From Thermoleophilaceae bacterium (GTDB taxonomy: Bacteria > Actinomycetota > Thermoleophilia > Solirubrobacterales > Thermoleophilaceae): 14,365 nt of DNA. The DNA is taken from contig JACCYP010000318.1 in assembly GCA_013696425.1 (NCBI GenBank), forward strand, positions 1 through 14,365, in the 5' to 3' direction. The position numbers were made by a program, and so were the translations under genes. The notes beneath the pieces are model-generated. The model did no database searches and was not told the DNA's origin. It saw only the letters and a program-made list of their open reading frames with translations. Positions 1 through 10,415 of the stretch are shown here, one piece after another. Each line of letters opens with the position of its first letter. Position 1 is the stretch's first letter.

Positions 1-157
1 CCCGGATGCCGAAGCCGCTCGCCTCGTCGAGGTCGATCGAGGCGACGCGGCCGTTGCGAGTGGAGAGCTCCTCCGAGCGGGTGCCCACGTGGCGCGCCTC
101 GGCGTAGTCAACGCGGCCCTGGGCCGCGTCCATGAGCTCCCGCAGCAGGTCGAGCAA
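1..157 (-). CDS. TldD/PmbA family metalloprotease, N-terminal fragment
   Basis: This is the 5' end of a minus-strand gene that leaves the window at base 1; about 52 codons are visible. The protein reads LLDLLRELMDAA, then VDYAEARHVGTRSEELSTRN, then GRVASIDLDEASGFGIR. The pattern of a short helix, a D/SYAEVR-like strand, R-S-E-x-L-S-x-R-N-G-R-V and a G-F-G-I-R turn is the N-terminus of TldD/PmbA (TldE) proteins. Those form a zinc-dependent protease known from microcin B17 maturation and CcdA degradation. The metal site lies outside the window, so activity and the TldD versus TldE choice cannot be judged. I place the start at the TTG at 157-155 because family members begin near there; an in-frame ATG at 133 is the alternative. 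Neither has a strong Shine-Dalgarno. The gene diverges from the STAS gene at 203. Confidence 0.72.
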   Translation of the reverse strand, partial: MLDLLRELMDAAQGRVDYAEARHVGTRSEELSTRNGRVASIDLDEASGFGIR

Positions 158-202
158 GCGATGAAACCTAGTGGCGCGCGACCGGTTAGCCTTCCGCGCC
201 TC

Positions 203-529
203 ATGGACACCTTCCAATGGGAAACGGAGAAGTCGGGCGACAGCATCCGGGTCGCGCTGATCGGGGAGCTCGATCTGGCCTCCACCGAGGCGCTCGAGTC
301 GGAACTGCGCGACCTCGAGGAAACCGGCCCGTCCGAGCTGGTCCTCGACCTACGCCGCCTGAAGTTCCTCGACTCGACCGGCCTGAGGGTGCTGTCGGGC
401 GCGAACAAGCGCGCCCAGGAGGGCGGTCATGCCTTCCGGATCGTGAAGGGGCCCGAAGCGGTGCAGCGGGTCTTCGACATCACTGGCCTCTCCGACCACT
501 TCGAGCTGGTCGACGAAGAGCCGGTCTAG
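203..529 (+). CDS. STAS-domain anti-sigma factor antagonist (RsbV/SpoIIAA-like)
   Basis: A 108-residue single STAS domain. In partner switching such a protein binds an RsbW-type anti-sigma kinase and frees the sigma factor when it is unphosphorylated. Visible features are the N-terminal strand SIRVALIGELDLASTEAL, the LVLDLRRLKFLDSTGLRVL core and a C-terminal helix/strand (FDITGLSDHFELVDEE). The Ser of the D-S-T-G-L motif (S58 from this start) is the expected phosphorylation site. Length is normal for the family. I chose ATG 203 because the domain begins at once; ATG 161 would add 14 residues and has an AGG 12 bases upstream, and no start has a clear Shine-Dalgarno. The gene converges on the RsbW-like gene at 546-1016, its likely partner, with only 16 bases between stops. 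Family confidence is high; which sigma factor it controls is unknown. Confidence 0.88.
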   Translation: MDTFQWETEKSGDSIRVALIGELDLASTEALESELRDLEETGPSELVLDLRRLKFLDSTGLRVLSGANKRAQEGGHAFRIVKGPEAVQRVFDITGLSDHFELVDEEPV

Positions 530-536
530 AGCCGCC

Positions 537-556
537 CCGCCGCCGTCAGGCGGTGG
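537..556. terminator. Possible bidirectional hairpin between convergent genes
   Basis: Bases 537-544 pair with 549-556 (8 bp including one G-T) around the loop GTCA. The hairpin sits between the STAS stop and the RsbW-like stop and overlaps the latter (TGA at 548-546). There is no T-run on either side, so it is at best a weak intrinsic terminator; it may only be a GC-rich accident. Confidence 0.3.
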
Positions 557-1016
557 CGCCCAGCGGCTGCAGGTCCATCTCGAGCCAGACCATGGTGCCC
601 GCCTCGTTGGCGACGCCCCAGCGATCCGCGAGGCGATCGACCAGGTAGAGGCCCCAGCCGCCCTCGAGGTCGAGCTCGCCCTTGCGGGCAGTGGGCTCGA
701 ACCCACCGCCGGGATCGCCGACCTCCACGCGCACGGACTCCTCCGACACCCGGACGTTCAGGGCGACCTTGTCGTCGTCCTCGAGTTCCGCGTGGCGGAC
801 GCTGTTGGTCACGAGCTCCGTCACGAGCAGGCGCACTGAAGCGAGCATCTCGGGCGTGAGGTGGACATCGAGGCCGTCGAGCGCGCGGCGAGCGAGGCCG
901 GCGGCCTCGGGGCCGCTGTCGGCCTTCACGGAAACCTCCGCGACGTGGTGTGCCGCGGACTTCCGTACGAACCGCTTGCCCGGCTTCGGCGTCAAGTCCT
1001 GTCCCAATCCATCCAT
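546..1016 (-). CDS. RsbW/SpoIIAB-like anti-sigma factor, histidine-kinase-type ATPase
   Basis: A 156-residue HATPase_c_2 protein. The family phosphorylates STAS antagonists on serine and sequesters a sigma factor of the SigB/SigF type in the cytosol. The ATP-binding motifs are all present: N box E67-LVT-N71-SVRH, G1 box D101-PGGGF, and G2 box GGWGLYLVDRLADRWG (119-134). About 30 residues of charged, probably flexible sequence precede the domain. The start is uncertain: ATG 1016 is used, and GTG 1025 would add three residues (MDL). The gene converges on the STAS gene at 203-529, and the two look like a cognate switch pair. A SigB-family sigma factor lies at 9615-10400, but nothing here proves that it is the target; other RsbW-like proteins act on other regulators. 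Confidence 0.88.
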   Translation of the reverse strand: MDGLGQDLTPKPGKRFVRKSAAHHVAEVSVKADSGPEAAGLARRALDGLDVHLTPEMLASVRLLVTELVTNSVRHAELEDDDKVALNVRVSEESVRVEVGDPGGGFEPTARKGELDLEGGWGLYLVDRLADRWGVANEAGTMVWLEMDLQPLGATA

Positions 1017-1067
1017 TAAGTCCACACGGGGTCGATTGCCCGAATGGGCGACCGGTACACCAAATGC

Positions 1068-1096
1068 ACGTTACGGATGCATCGCAGGAGACACAA
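1068..1096 (-). promoter_or_regulatory. Candidate sigma-70-type promoter for the RsbW-like gene
   Basis: On the minus strand TTGTGT (1096-1091) and TAACGT (1073-1068) are 17 bases apart. The expected transcription start is near 1061, giving a leader of about 45 bases before ATG 1016. It sits just beyond the tRNA-Leu terminator, so the gene needs its own promoter if that terminator works. Motif match is moderate. Confidence 0.38.
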
Positions 1097-1103
1097 GCGC
1101 ACG

Positions 1104-1129
1104 AAAAAGCCCCGCCGGAGCGGGGCTTT
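1104..1129 (-). terminator. Intrinsic terminator after tRNA-Leu
   Basis: Bases 1106-1115 pair with 1120-1129 (10 bp, core GCCCCG/CGGGGC) around a four-base loop, CGGA on the plus strand. On the minus strand the stem ends in five Ts (1108-1104). It begins 6 bases after the tRNA 3' end, so it terminates the tRNA transcript. Confidence 0.85.
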
Positions 1130-1134
1130 GACGA

Positions 1135-1220
<86 letters not shown>

Positions 1221-1255
1221 ATGGGGCGCGGAGCAGCATACCGACGGCCCAGCCC

Positions 1256-1284
1256 TTGAATCCGTCCGTGACCCCGGCTACCTT
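1256..1284 (+). promoter_or_regulatory. lexA promoter
   Basis: TTGAAT (1256-1261) and TACCTT (1279-1284) are separated by 17 bases. The expected transcription start, about 1291, falls inside the LexA box at 1287-1300, which is the right place for autorepression. Confidence 0.68.
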
Positions 1285-1286
1285 TC

Positions 1287-1300
1287 CGAACACATGTTCG
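1287..1300. promoter_or_regulatory. SOS box (LexA operator) of lexA
   Basis: CGAACACATGTTCG is a perfect match to the Gram-positive/actinobacterial LexA site CGAAC-RNRY-GTTYG, with fully palindromic arms. It overlaps the predicted transcription start and ends 31 bases before the lexA GTG, so LexA binding should repress its own gene until DNA damage triggers its cleavage. Confidence 0.92.
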
Positions 1301-1331
1301 TACCGACGTCAACCCAAGGAGGCCGGCAAGC

Positions 1332-1946
1332 GTGGTCGAGCTGAACCTCACCAAACGCCAGCAGGAGATCTTCGAGTTCATCAAGACCTACTCGGCGGGG
1401 CACGGATACCCCCCGACGGTCAGGGACATCGGGAAGGCCATCGGCCTTACCTCCTCCTCGACTGTGCACGCGCACCTGTCGAACCTCGAGAAGCTCGGCC
1501 TGCTGCGGCGGGATCCGACCCGTCCGCGGGCGATCGAGGTGCTTGTCGACAAGGCGAAGGCCGCGGTCACGACCCCCGGTCTGCCGCTCGTCGGCCAGGT
1601 GGCGGCGGGCGCGCCCGTGCTGGCGGAGGAGAACATCGAGGAGTACGTCCAGGTGCCCGGGATCGCCGGCGGCGAGGAAGGCGAGTACGTCCTGCGCGTG
1701 AACGGCGACTCGATGAAGGACGCCGGCATCCTCGAGGGCGACTACGTGATCGTCCAGCGGCGCGACTCCGCGGTGGACGGCGAGATCATCGTCGCCCTGG
1801 TGGGGGAGGAGGCGACCGTGAAGCGGTTCTTCAAGGAGTCCGACCACATCCGGCTCCAGCCGGAGAACGACGCCCTCGAGCCGATCCGGGTGAAGGACGT
1901 CACCGTGATGGGGCGCGTCGTGGGCCTTGTGAGGCGGGTCACCTAA
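1332..1946 (+). CDS. lexA: LexA repressor, SOS regulator
   Basis: A 204-residue LexA that represses DNA-damage genes and cuts itself when stimulated by RecA filaments. Residues 1-68 are a winged helix-turn-helix (PPTVRDIGKAIGLTSSSTVH, then LSNLEKLGLLRRDPTRPRAI). Residues 84-204 are the S24 peptidase domain. The cleavage site is A92-G93 in VAAGAP; the catalytic pair is S127 (NGDSMKDAGI) and K164 (ATVKRFF). All key residues are intact and the length is normal. Start GTG 1332 is fixed by a strong AAGGAGG at 1316-1322, nine bases upstream. An SOS box lies over the predicted transcription start. A small zinc-ribbon gene begins in the stop codon (TAATG), so the two are probably co-transcribed and translationally coupled. 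Confidence 0.98.
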   Translation: MVELNLTKRQQEIFEFIKTYSAGHGYPPTVRDIGKAIGLTSSSTVHAHLSNLEKLGLLRRDPTRPRAIEVLVDKAKAAVTTPGLPLVGQVAAGAPVLAEENIEEYVQVPGIAGGEEGEYVLRVNGDSMKDAGILEGDYVIVQRRDSAVDGEIIVALVGEEATVKRFFKESDHIRLQPENDALEPIRVKDVTVMGRVVGLVRRVT

Positions 1947-2191
1947 TGGCGGCCACGCTCCAAATGAAGCTTCGCCCGGGTGAGCCCGGGCGCGAGACGG
2001 CAGGGCGCCGCACGCGGCGTCCACGCCAGGACGACTGCGACGGCGGGAGGCTCACGGTCGAGATGCGGATCTCGACCGTATGGGAGGGCCTCGCCGCCGC
2101 CGGAGTCGCCGACTGCCTGATGTGTGGCGGGCCCGTGGAGGGCAACGCCGCCGGCGGCACCTGCTCCTCCTGCGGCACGACGATCTCCTAG
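1946..2191 (+). CDS. Small zinc-ribbon protein coupled to lexA
   Basis: An 81-residue protein whose ATG shares one base with the lexA TAA. The first half is basic and low in complexity (many Arg/Gly). The second half is MRISTVWEGLAAAGVADC, then two CxxC knuckles, CLMC (about 58-61) and CSSC (about 74-77), each followed by Gly, spaced as in a four-Cys zinc ribbon. I recognise no named family. Overlap with lexA suggests it is made together with LexA and may be SOS-controlled, but no function can be given. The Met of MRISTV is an alternative start that would leave only the ribbon part; the TAATG overlap favours the longer form. Only weak coding bias supports the N-terminal half. Confidence 0.6.
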   Translation: MAATLQMKLRPGEPGRETAGRRTRRPRQDDCDGGRLTVEMRISTVWEGLAAAGVADCLMCGGPVEGNAAGGTCSSCGTTIS

Positions 2192-2211
2192 CCCTTCCCG
2201 GTCGCCCGCTG

Positions 2212-2241
2212 TTGGCGTATCCGGCCTACTCCCCCTACCCT
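2212..2241 (+). promoter_or_regulatory. rnpB promoter
   Basis: TTGGCG (2212-2217) and TACCCT (2236-2241) lie 18 bases apart. The -10 ends 4-6 bases before the predicted 5' end of RNase P RNA, as expected for a structural RNA without leader. Confidence 0.55.
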
Positions 2242-2245
2242 CTAG

Positions 2246-2606
2246 GAGCCGGCCAGGCAGCCGCGGCTGAGAGAGAAAACTCAGTCGAGGAAAGTCCGGA
2301 CACCGAAGGGCGTGGTGGTCGGGAGACCGACCCGGGGAAACCCGCGGGAAAGTGCCACAGAAATACACCGCCTAAGCGGCGGGGACGAACGTTCCCCCGT
2401 CGCCGGTAAGGGTGAAATGGTGCGGTAAGAGCGCACCGGCGGCGTGGTGACACGCCGGCCAGGCAAACCCCACCAGGTGCAAGGCCAAGCAGGGACGTCG
2501 AGGTTGCCCGCCTAGTCCCAGGTAGGCCGCAGGGCCGCAAGGCCCGCCCCTCACGGGGCAGATGGATGGTTGCCCACGACAGGATCCGGCTTATCGGCAC
2601 GGCTAA
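2246..2606 (+). ncRNA. rnpB: RNase P RNA, bacterial type A
   Basis: The catalytic RNA that trims the 5' leader from precursor tRNAs; it works with the RnpA protein, which is not in this window. Conserved elements appear in order: GAGGAAAGTCCGGAC (2287-2301), ACAGAAA (2357-2363), the AAGGGTGAAA/GGTAAGAG core (about 2408-2431), and ACAGGATCCGGCTTAT (2579-2594), which forms P4 with the first element. The ends GAGCCGGCC and GGCACGGCT can pair as P1. The roughly 361-nt length fits type A. The exact ends are estimated from P1 and the promoter and could shift by a few bases. It has its own promoter and a strong terminator. Confidence 0.97.
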
Positions 2607-2608
2607 GG

Positions 2609-2637
2609 AAAGGGCCCCGCTTCGGCGGGGCCCTTTC
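2609..2637 (+). terminator. Intrinsic terminator of rnpB
   Basis: Bases 2609-2620 pair perfectly with 2625-2636 (12 bp, AAAGGGCCCCGC) around a stable TTCG tetraloop. A short T-run ends the stem. It starts directly after the RNase P P1 helix. Confidence 0.93.
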
Positions 2638-2699
2638 TATTGCCTGTGTGAGCGCCCCAGCGGCTCGCCAAAAGAAAAAACCTTCGCTGCGATGCAACC

Positions 2700-2745
2700 G
2701 GCCCCTTCGCCGTTAAGATTCCCGGTTCGATTCCTGGCCTGACCA
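2700..2745 (+). other. tRNA-like T-arm and acceptor sequence in the gltB leader, possible tRNA remnant
   Basis: Bases 2721-2737 form a T-arm-like hairpin: stem CCCGG/CCTGG (one mismatch), seven-base loop TTCGATT. It is followed by CCTGACCA, which looks like a 3' acceptor strand plus discriminator. A matching 5' acceptor strand (GGTCAGG) is absent upstream, and the base expected at position 33 is not T, so no complete tRNA can be folded. It could be a tRNA 3' remnant or chance. TAAGAT at 2714-2719 inside this segment is a possible -10 box for gltB. Confidence 0.3.
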
Positions 2746-2767
2746 GCCGCCGCCACCCCTCTCGAAT

Positions 2768-7367
<4,600 letters not shown>

Positions 7368-7375
<8 letters not shown>

Positions 7376-8810
7376 GGTAGGCGGCTTCCTGAAGATCCAC
7401 CGGGTGAACGGCCCCAAGCGGCCCGTGCCCGAGCGCGTGCGCGACTTCCACGAGTACCAGCAGCGCCTGCCCGATCCCGAGCTGCGCGAGCAGGGTGCGC
7501 GCTGCATGGAGTGCGGCGTGCCCTTCTGCCACCAGGGCTGCCCGCTGGGCAACCTCATCCCGGACTGGAACGACCTCGTCTACCGCGACAACTGGAAGGA
7601 AGCCATCGGCGCGCTGCACGCGACGAACAACTTCCCCGAGTTCACCGGCCGCATCTGCCCGGCACCGTGCGAGGCGGCCTGCGTGCTCGACATCAACGAC
7701 GATCCGGTGACCATCAAGCAGATCGAGGTGTCGATCATCGACCGTGCCTTCGAGGAGGGCTGGGTCGTGGCCCAGCCGCCGCCCGTGCGCAGCGGGCGCA
7801 CCGTGGCCGTGGTCGGCTCCGGGCCGGCCGGGATGGCCGCCGCCGCCGAGCTCAACCAGATGGGCCACGAGGTGACGCTCTACGAGCGCGCTGACCGCAT
7901 CGGCGGCCTGCTGCGCTATGGGATCCCCGACTTCAAGCTCGAGAAGCGCGTCGTCCAGCGCCGCGTGGACCTGCTCGAGGCCGAGGGCGTGAAGATGGCT
8001 CCGGGCGTCGACGTCGGGCGCGACGTGAGCGCGGAGGAGCTCATGCGCAGCTTCGACGCGATCGTGATCTCCACCGGTTCCACTGTCCCGCGCGACCTGC
8101 CCGTGCCCGGCCGCGACCTCGACGGCATCCACTTCGCAATGGAGTACCTCGAGCAGCGCAACCGCTGGGTGGCCGGGGACTCCGGGCCGCCGAGGCCGAT
8201 CTCGGCCGCCGGGAAGCACGTGATCATCATCGGCGGCGGCGACACCGGCGCGGACTGCCTCGGCAACTCACACCGCGAGAACGCCGCCAGCATCACCCAG
8301 TACGAGCTGATGCCCGAGCCCCCCGGCACGCGCCCCGAGGACCGCACGCCGTGGCCGCAGTGGCCGATGATCAAGCGCACCTCGCCCGCCCACGAGGAGG
8401 GTGGCGAGCGCGACTGGGGCGTGAGCACCACCCACTTCAGCGGCGAGGAGGGCCGGGTCACCACCCTCCACGGCGCGAAGGTGGCCGGACCGCCGACCTT
8501 CGATGCGATCGACGGCACCGAGTTCGAGGTGAAGGCCGATCTCGTGCTGCTCGCCATGGGCTTCCTGCATGCCCAGCACGAGGGCTTCGTCGAGCAGCTC
8601 GGCGTGGAGCTCGACGCGCGCGGCAACGTCGCCGACAAGGGCTACGCGGCCTCGGTGCCCGGAGTGTTCGCCTGCGGTGACGCGCGCCGCGGGCAGTCGC
8701 TCGTGGTCTGGGCCATTGCCGAAGGCCGCCAGTGTGCCCGCTCGGTCGACCAGTACTTCGCCGAAGAGGGCGGGGCCGACGCGCCCGACCTCGTGACGCT
8801 CGCCTCCTGA
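7368..8810 (+). CDS. gltD: Glutamate synthase (NADPH), small (beta) subunit
   Basis: A 480-residue GltD that oxidises NADPH and passes electrons through FAD and 4Fe-4S clusters to GltB. The N-terminal cluster cysteines are C46-ME-C49, C54, C58 and the second group C97-PAP-C101-EAA-C105. The FAD fingerprint VAVVGSGPAGMAA is near 145-157, the NADPH-binding IIIGGGDTGADC near 286-297, and the closing FACGDARRGQSLVVWAIAEG near 430-450. I chose GTG 7368 because the product then starts MGEVGGFLKIHR, as in the family; ATG 7344 would add eight residues. AGGAG lies 14 bases upstream, a long spacing, and the 8-base overlap with gltB suggests translational coupling. All cofactor residues appear intact. 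Confidence 0.97.
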
Positions 8811-9070
8811 TGGCTGACGACCGAGTCGAAGCGCAGCGCGAGACCGTGGAGGCCACACGCGAGGAGCTGCGCGCGAGCGTCGACGAGCTTGCACAGACGG
8901 CGCAGGACACGCGCGCCGAGCTTGTCGTGCGCGTGCGCAAGGTCGCCGTACCGGCGGCGGCAGCTGTCGCGGGAGTGGCCCTCGCGGCCGTGGTGCTCTC
9001 CGCCAGACGCCGGCGCCGGCGCTCGCCCCTGTTCGAGCTCGGGCCGTTCTCGGTTCACCCGCGCCGCTGA
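8810..9070 (+). CDS. DUF3618-like small membrane protein
   Basis: An 86-residue protein whose ATG overlaps the gltD stop (TGATG). Residues 4-42 form an amphipathic, likely coiled-coil helix (EAQRETVEATREELRASVDE is typical of DUF3618). Residues 45-65 are an Ala/Val-rich membrane span, followed by a run of arginines (66-71) and a short tail. The Arg run predicts that the C-terminus stays in the cytosol. DUF3618 proteins are small actinobacterial membrane proteins of unknown role, often near other cell-envelope genes. The overlap with gltD implies co-expression with glutamate synthase, but a role in nitrogen metabolism is not shown. Confidence 0.75.
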   Translation: MADDRVEAQRETVEATREELRASVDELAQTAQDTRAELVVRVRKVAVPAAAAVAGVALAAVVLSARRRRRRSPLFELGPFSVHPRR

Positions 9071-9120
9071 CAATCGGGGTATAGCCGACATCCCCCCTTC
9101 TCGCCGGAACAGCGGGTCGG

Positions 9121-9145
9121 GTTTATAAGCGCGCCCAACGGGCGA
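9121..9145 (+). promoter_or_regulatory. Candidate SigB/SigF-type promoter for the zinc-ribbon/sigma pair
   Basis: GTTTAT (9121-9126) and GGGCGA (9140-9145) lie 13 bases apart. The known SigB pattern is GTTTAA, 12-14 bases, then GGGTAT; the -35 and spacing fit well, the -10 only in its GGG half. Transcription would start near 9152, just before the GGGAGG ribosome site at 9156-9161. A TATAAG at 9124-9129 could instead be a sigma-70 -10. The downstream sigma factor is of the matching class, so autoregulation is plausible. Confidence 0.35.
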
Positions 9146-9171
9146 ATAGTGCTGTGGGAGGAATGCACGGG

Positions 9172-9618
9172 ATGCCGCAAGCCATCAGCAACGCGCAGGA
9201 CATCGAACTGGAAGAGGCCAGTGACCAGGCCTTCTGCCCGCACTGCTTCCTGCTCGTGGAGGCCGGAGTGGAGCAGCCGTGGCCGCCCGCACCCACGCGC
9301 TGCAGGCACTGCCGCCTTCTGATCGGCCCCGGCCGCGGCCGGCAGAGCGCCGACGCGAACCCCGGCGCCCGCGGCACCGCAGCCGGAGTCTTCGCACACC
9401 GCGCCAAGCACTCCGAGGCGGGCGAAGAGGCCTCGCCCGACCGCGTGCGCGAGGCCATCCGCTCCGTGGCCGAGCGCCGCGGCGCGCGCCCCGAGCGGCT
9501 GCTGATGGTCGACTACCAGCAGACCGCGCTCGAGGACGAATCCCTGCCGCCGCTCGGTGACGTCTTCACCGCGTTCGGTTCCTGGAAGCGCGCCCGCAAG
9601 GAGGCCGCGGTTGGATGA
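9172..9618 (+). CDS. Zinc-ribbon protein with DNA-binding-like C-terminus, coupled to the sigma factor
   Basis: A 148-residue protein I cannot name. Residues 22-47 carry CPHC and CRHC, two CxxC pairs 18 residues apart, a zinc-ribbon arrangement. The middle (50-88) is Gly/Ala/Arg-rich and probably disordered. Residues 90-148 resemble a single homing-endonuclease-associated repeat, a small helical DNA-binding module: a predicted helix, RPERLLMVDYQ, then LPPLGDVFTAFGSWKRARKE. No nuclease motif is visible. ATG 9172 is chosen because GGGAGG (9156-9161) lies ten bases upstream; in-frame GTG 9154 and ATG 9163 sit on or before that site. Its TGA overlaps the sigma factor ATG (ATGA), so the two are translationally coupled and may act together. 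A role as regulator or cofactor of the sigma factor is inference only. Confidence 0.72.
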   Translation: MPQAISNAQDIELEEASDQAFCPHCFLLVEAGVEQPWPPAPTRCRHCRLLIGPGRGRQSADANPGARGTAAGVFAHRAKHSEAGEEASPDRVREAIRSVAERRGARPERLLMVDYQQTALEDESLPPLGDVFTAFGSWKRARKEAAVG

Positions 9619-10400
9619 CCGCCACGCTCGAACACCCGCTTGTCGTCGACCCCGCCACCACGGACGGCGAGCTGTTGCGCCGCTACCACGAGGGCGGCGA
9701 GGTGGACTGCCGCCAGATCCTGATCGAGCGCCACCTCGGGCTCGTGCGCCGGCTCGCCCAGCGCTACGCCCACAAGGGCGAGGCGGTCGAGGATCTGACG
9801 CAGGTCGGCTGCATGGGACTGATCAAGGCCATCGACCGCTTCGACGGCAAGTACGGCGTCGGCCTCTCGACCTACGCGGGACCGAACATCCTCGGCGAGA
9901 TCAAGCGCCACTTCCGCGACAAGGGCTGGTCCATGCGCGTGCCGCGCGACGTGCAGGAGCTGAACGTAAAGCTTTCACGTGTGGTCGACGAGCTCACCGT
10001 GCGTCTGGGGCGCTCGCCGAACGTCGAGGAACTCGCGGAGGCGACCACGTCCACAGCCGAACAGGTGGTCGAGGCACTCGAGTCCTCGCGCGCCTACACG
10101 GCCATCTCGCTCTCGGATTCCTCCGACGACGACGACGACTTTCCGAGCCCGATGGACGCGCTGGGGGAGGTCGAGGGCGGCTATGACCGCACCGAGGAGC
10201 GGCACCTGCTCCGCCAGGGCCTCGGCGCCCTTCCGGAGCGCGAACGGGCGATTCTCCACATGCGTTTCTTCGAAGGTCTCACCCAGTCGGAGATCGCGGA
10301 ACGCGTCGGGATTTCCCAGATGCACGTGTCCCGCCTCATCCGCCAGTCGCTCGATCGCGTGCGCGACGAACTCGACACTCCTGCCGCCGCTGCGGCCTAA
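9615..10400 (+). CDS. RNA polymerase sigma factor, SigB/SigF/SigG family
   Basis: A 261-residue group 3 sigma factor that directs RNA polymerase to stress- or development-type promoters. Region 2 spans about 37-107 (RHLGLVRRLAQRYA, EDLTQVGCMGLIKAIDRFD, FSTYA-type LSTYAGPNILGEIKRHFRDK). Region 3 spans about 110-160 (RVPRDVQEL, LGRSPNVEELAE). An acidic DDDDD linker lies at 171-175. Region 4 spans about 200-252 with a helix-turn-helix GLTQSEIAERVGISQMHVSR. The length is typical. The start ATG overlaps the upstream zinc-ribbon stop. Members of this class are usually controlled by RsbW-like anti-sigma factors, and an RsbW/RsbV-like pair is encoded at 203-1016, though not adjacent. Family assignment is firm; the choice among SigB, SigF and SigG names is not. 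Confidence 0.95.
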   Translation: MTATLEHPLVVDPATTDGELLRRYHEGGEVDCRQILIERHLGLVRRLAQRYAHKGEAVEDLTQVGCMGLIKAIDRFDGKYGVGLSTYAGPNILGEIKRHFRDKGWSMRVPRDVQELNVKLSRVVDELTVRLGRSPNVEELAEATTSTAEQVVEALESSRAYTAISLSDSSDDDDDFPSPMDALGEVEGGYDRTEERHLLRQGLGALPERERAILHMRFFEGLTQSEIAERVGISQMHVSRLIRQSLDRVRDELDTPAAAAA

Positions 10401-10406
10401 TAAGAT
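10401..10406 (+). promoter_or_regulatory. Candidate -10 box of the cytochrome c gene
   Basis: TAAGAT directly follows the sigma factor stop codon and lies nine bases before ATG 10416. A start from it would give a transcript with almost no leader, and no Shine-Dalgarno is seen. No convincing -35 is visible. Confidence 0.35.
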
Positions 10407-10415
10407 CCCGCCCGC

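Noticed and set aside
2381..2398. Sequence GGGGACGAACGTTCCCCC, resembling a LexA site
   Set aside because: The arms are joined without the four-base spacer of an SOS box, and the palindrome is a helix inside RNase P RNA.
2235..2600. Several open frames on both strands within 2080-2600
   Set aside because: These bases are RNase P RNA, shown by its conserved elements; the frames have no protein-like features.
2700..2745. Complete tRNA gene ahead of gltB
   Set aside because: Only the T arm and a 3' acceptor-like strand are present; no 5' acceptor, D arm or proper anticodon loop can be folded.
9077..9082. GGGTAT, a perfect SigB-type -10
   Set aside because: The nearest GTTC/GTTT-like -35 is about 20 bases away, too far; the GTTTAT-13-GGGCGA pair downstream fits better.
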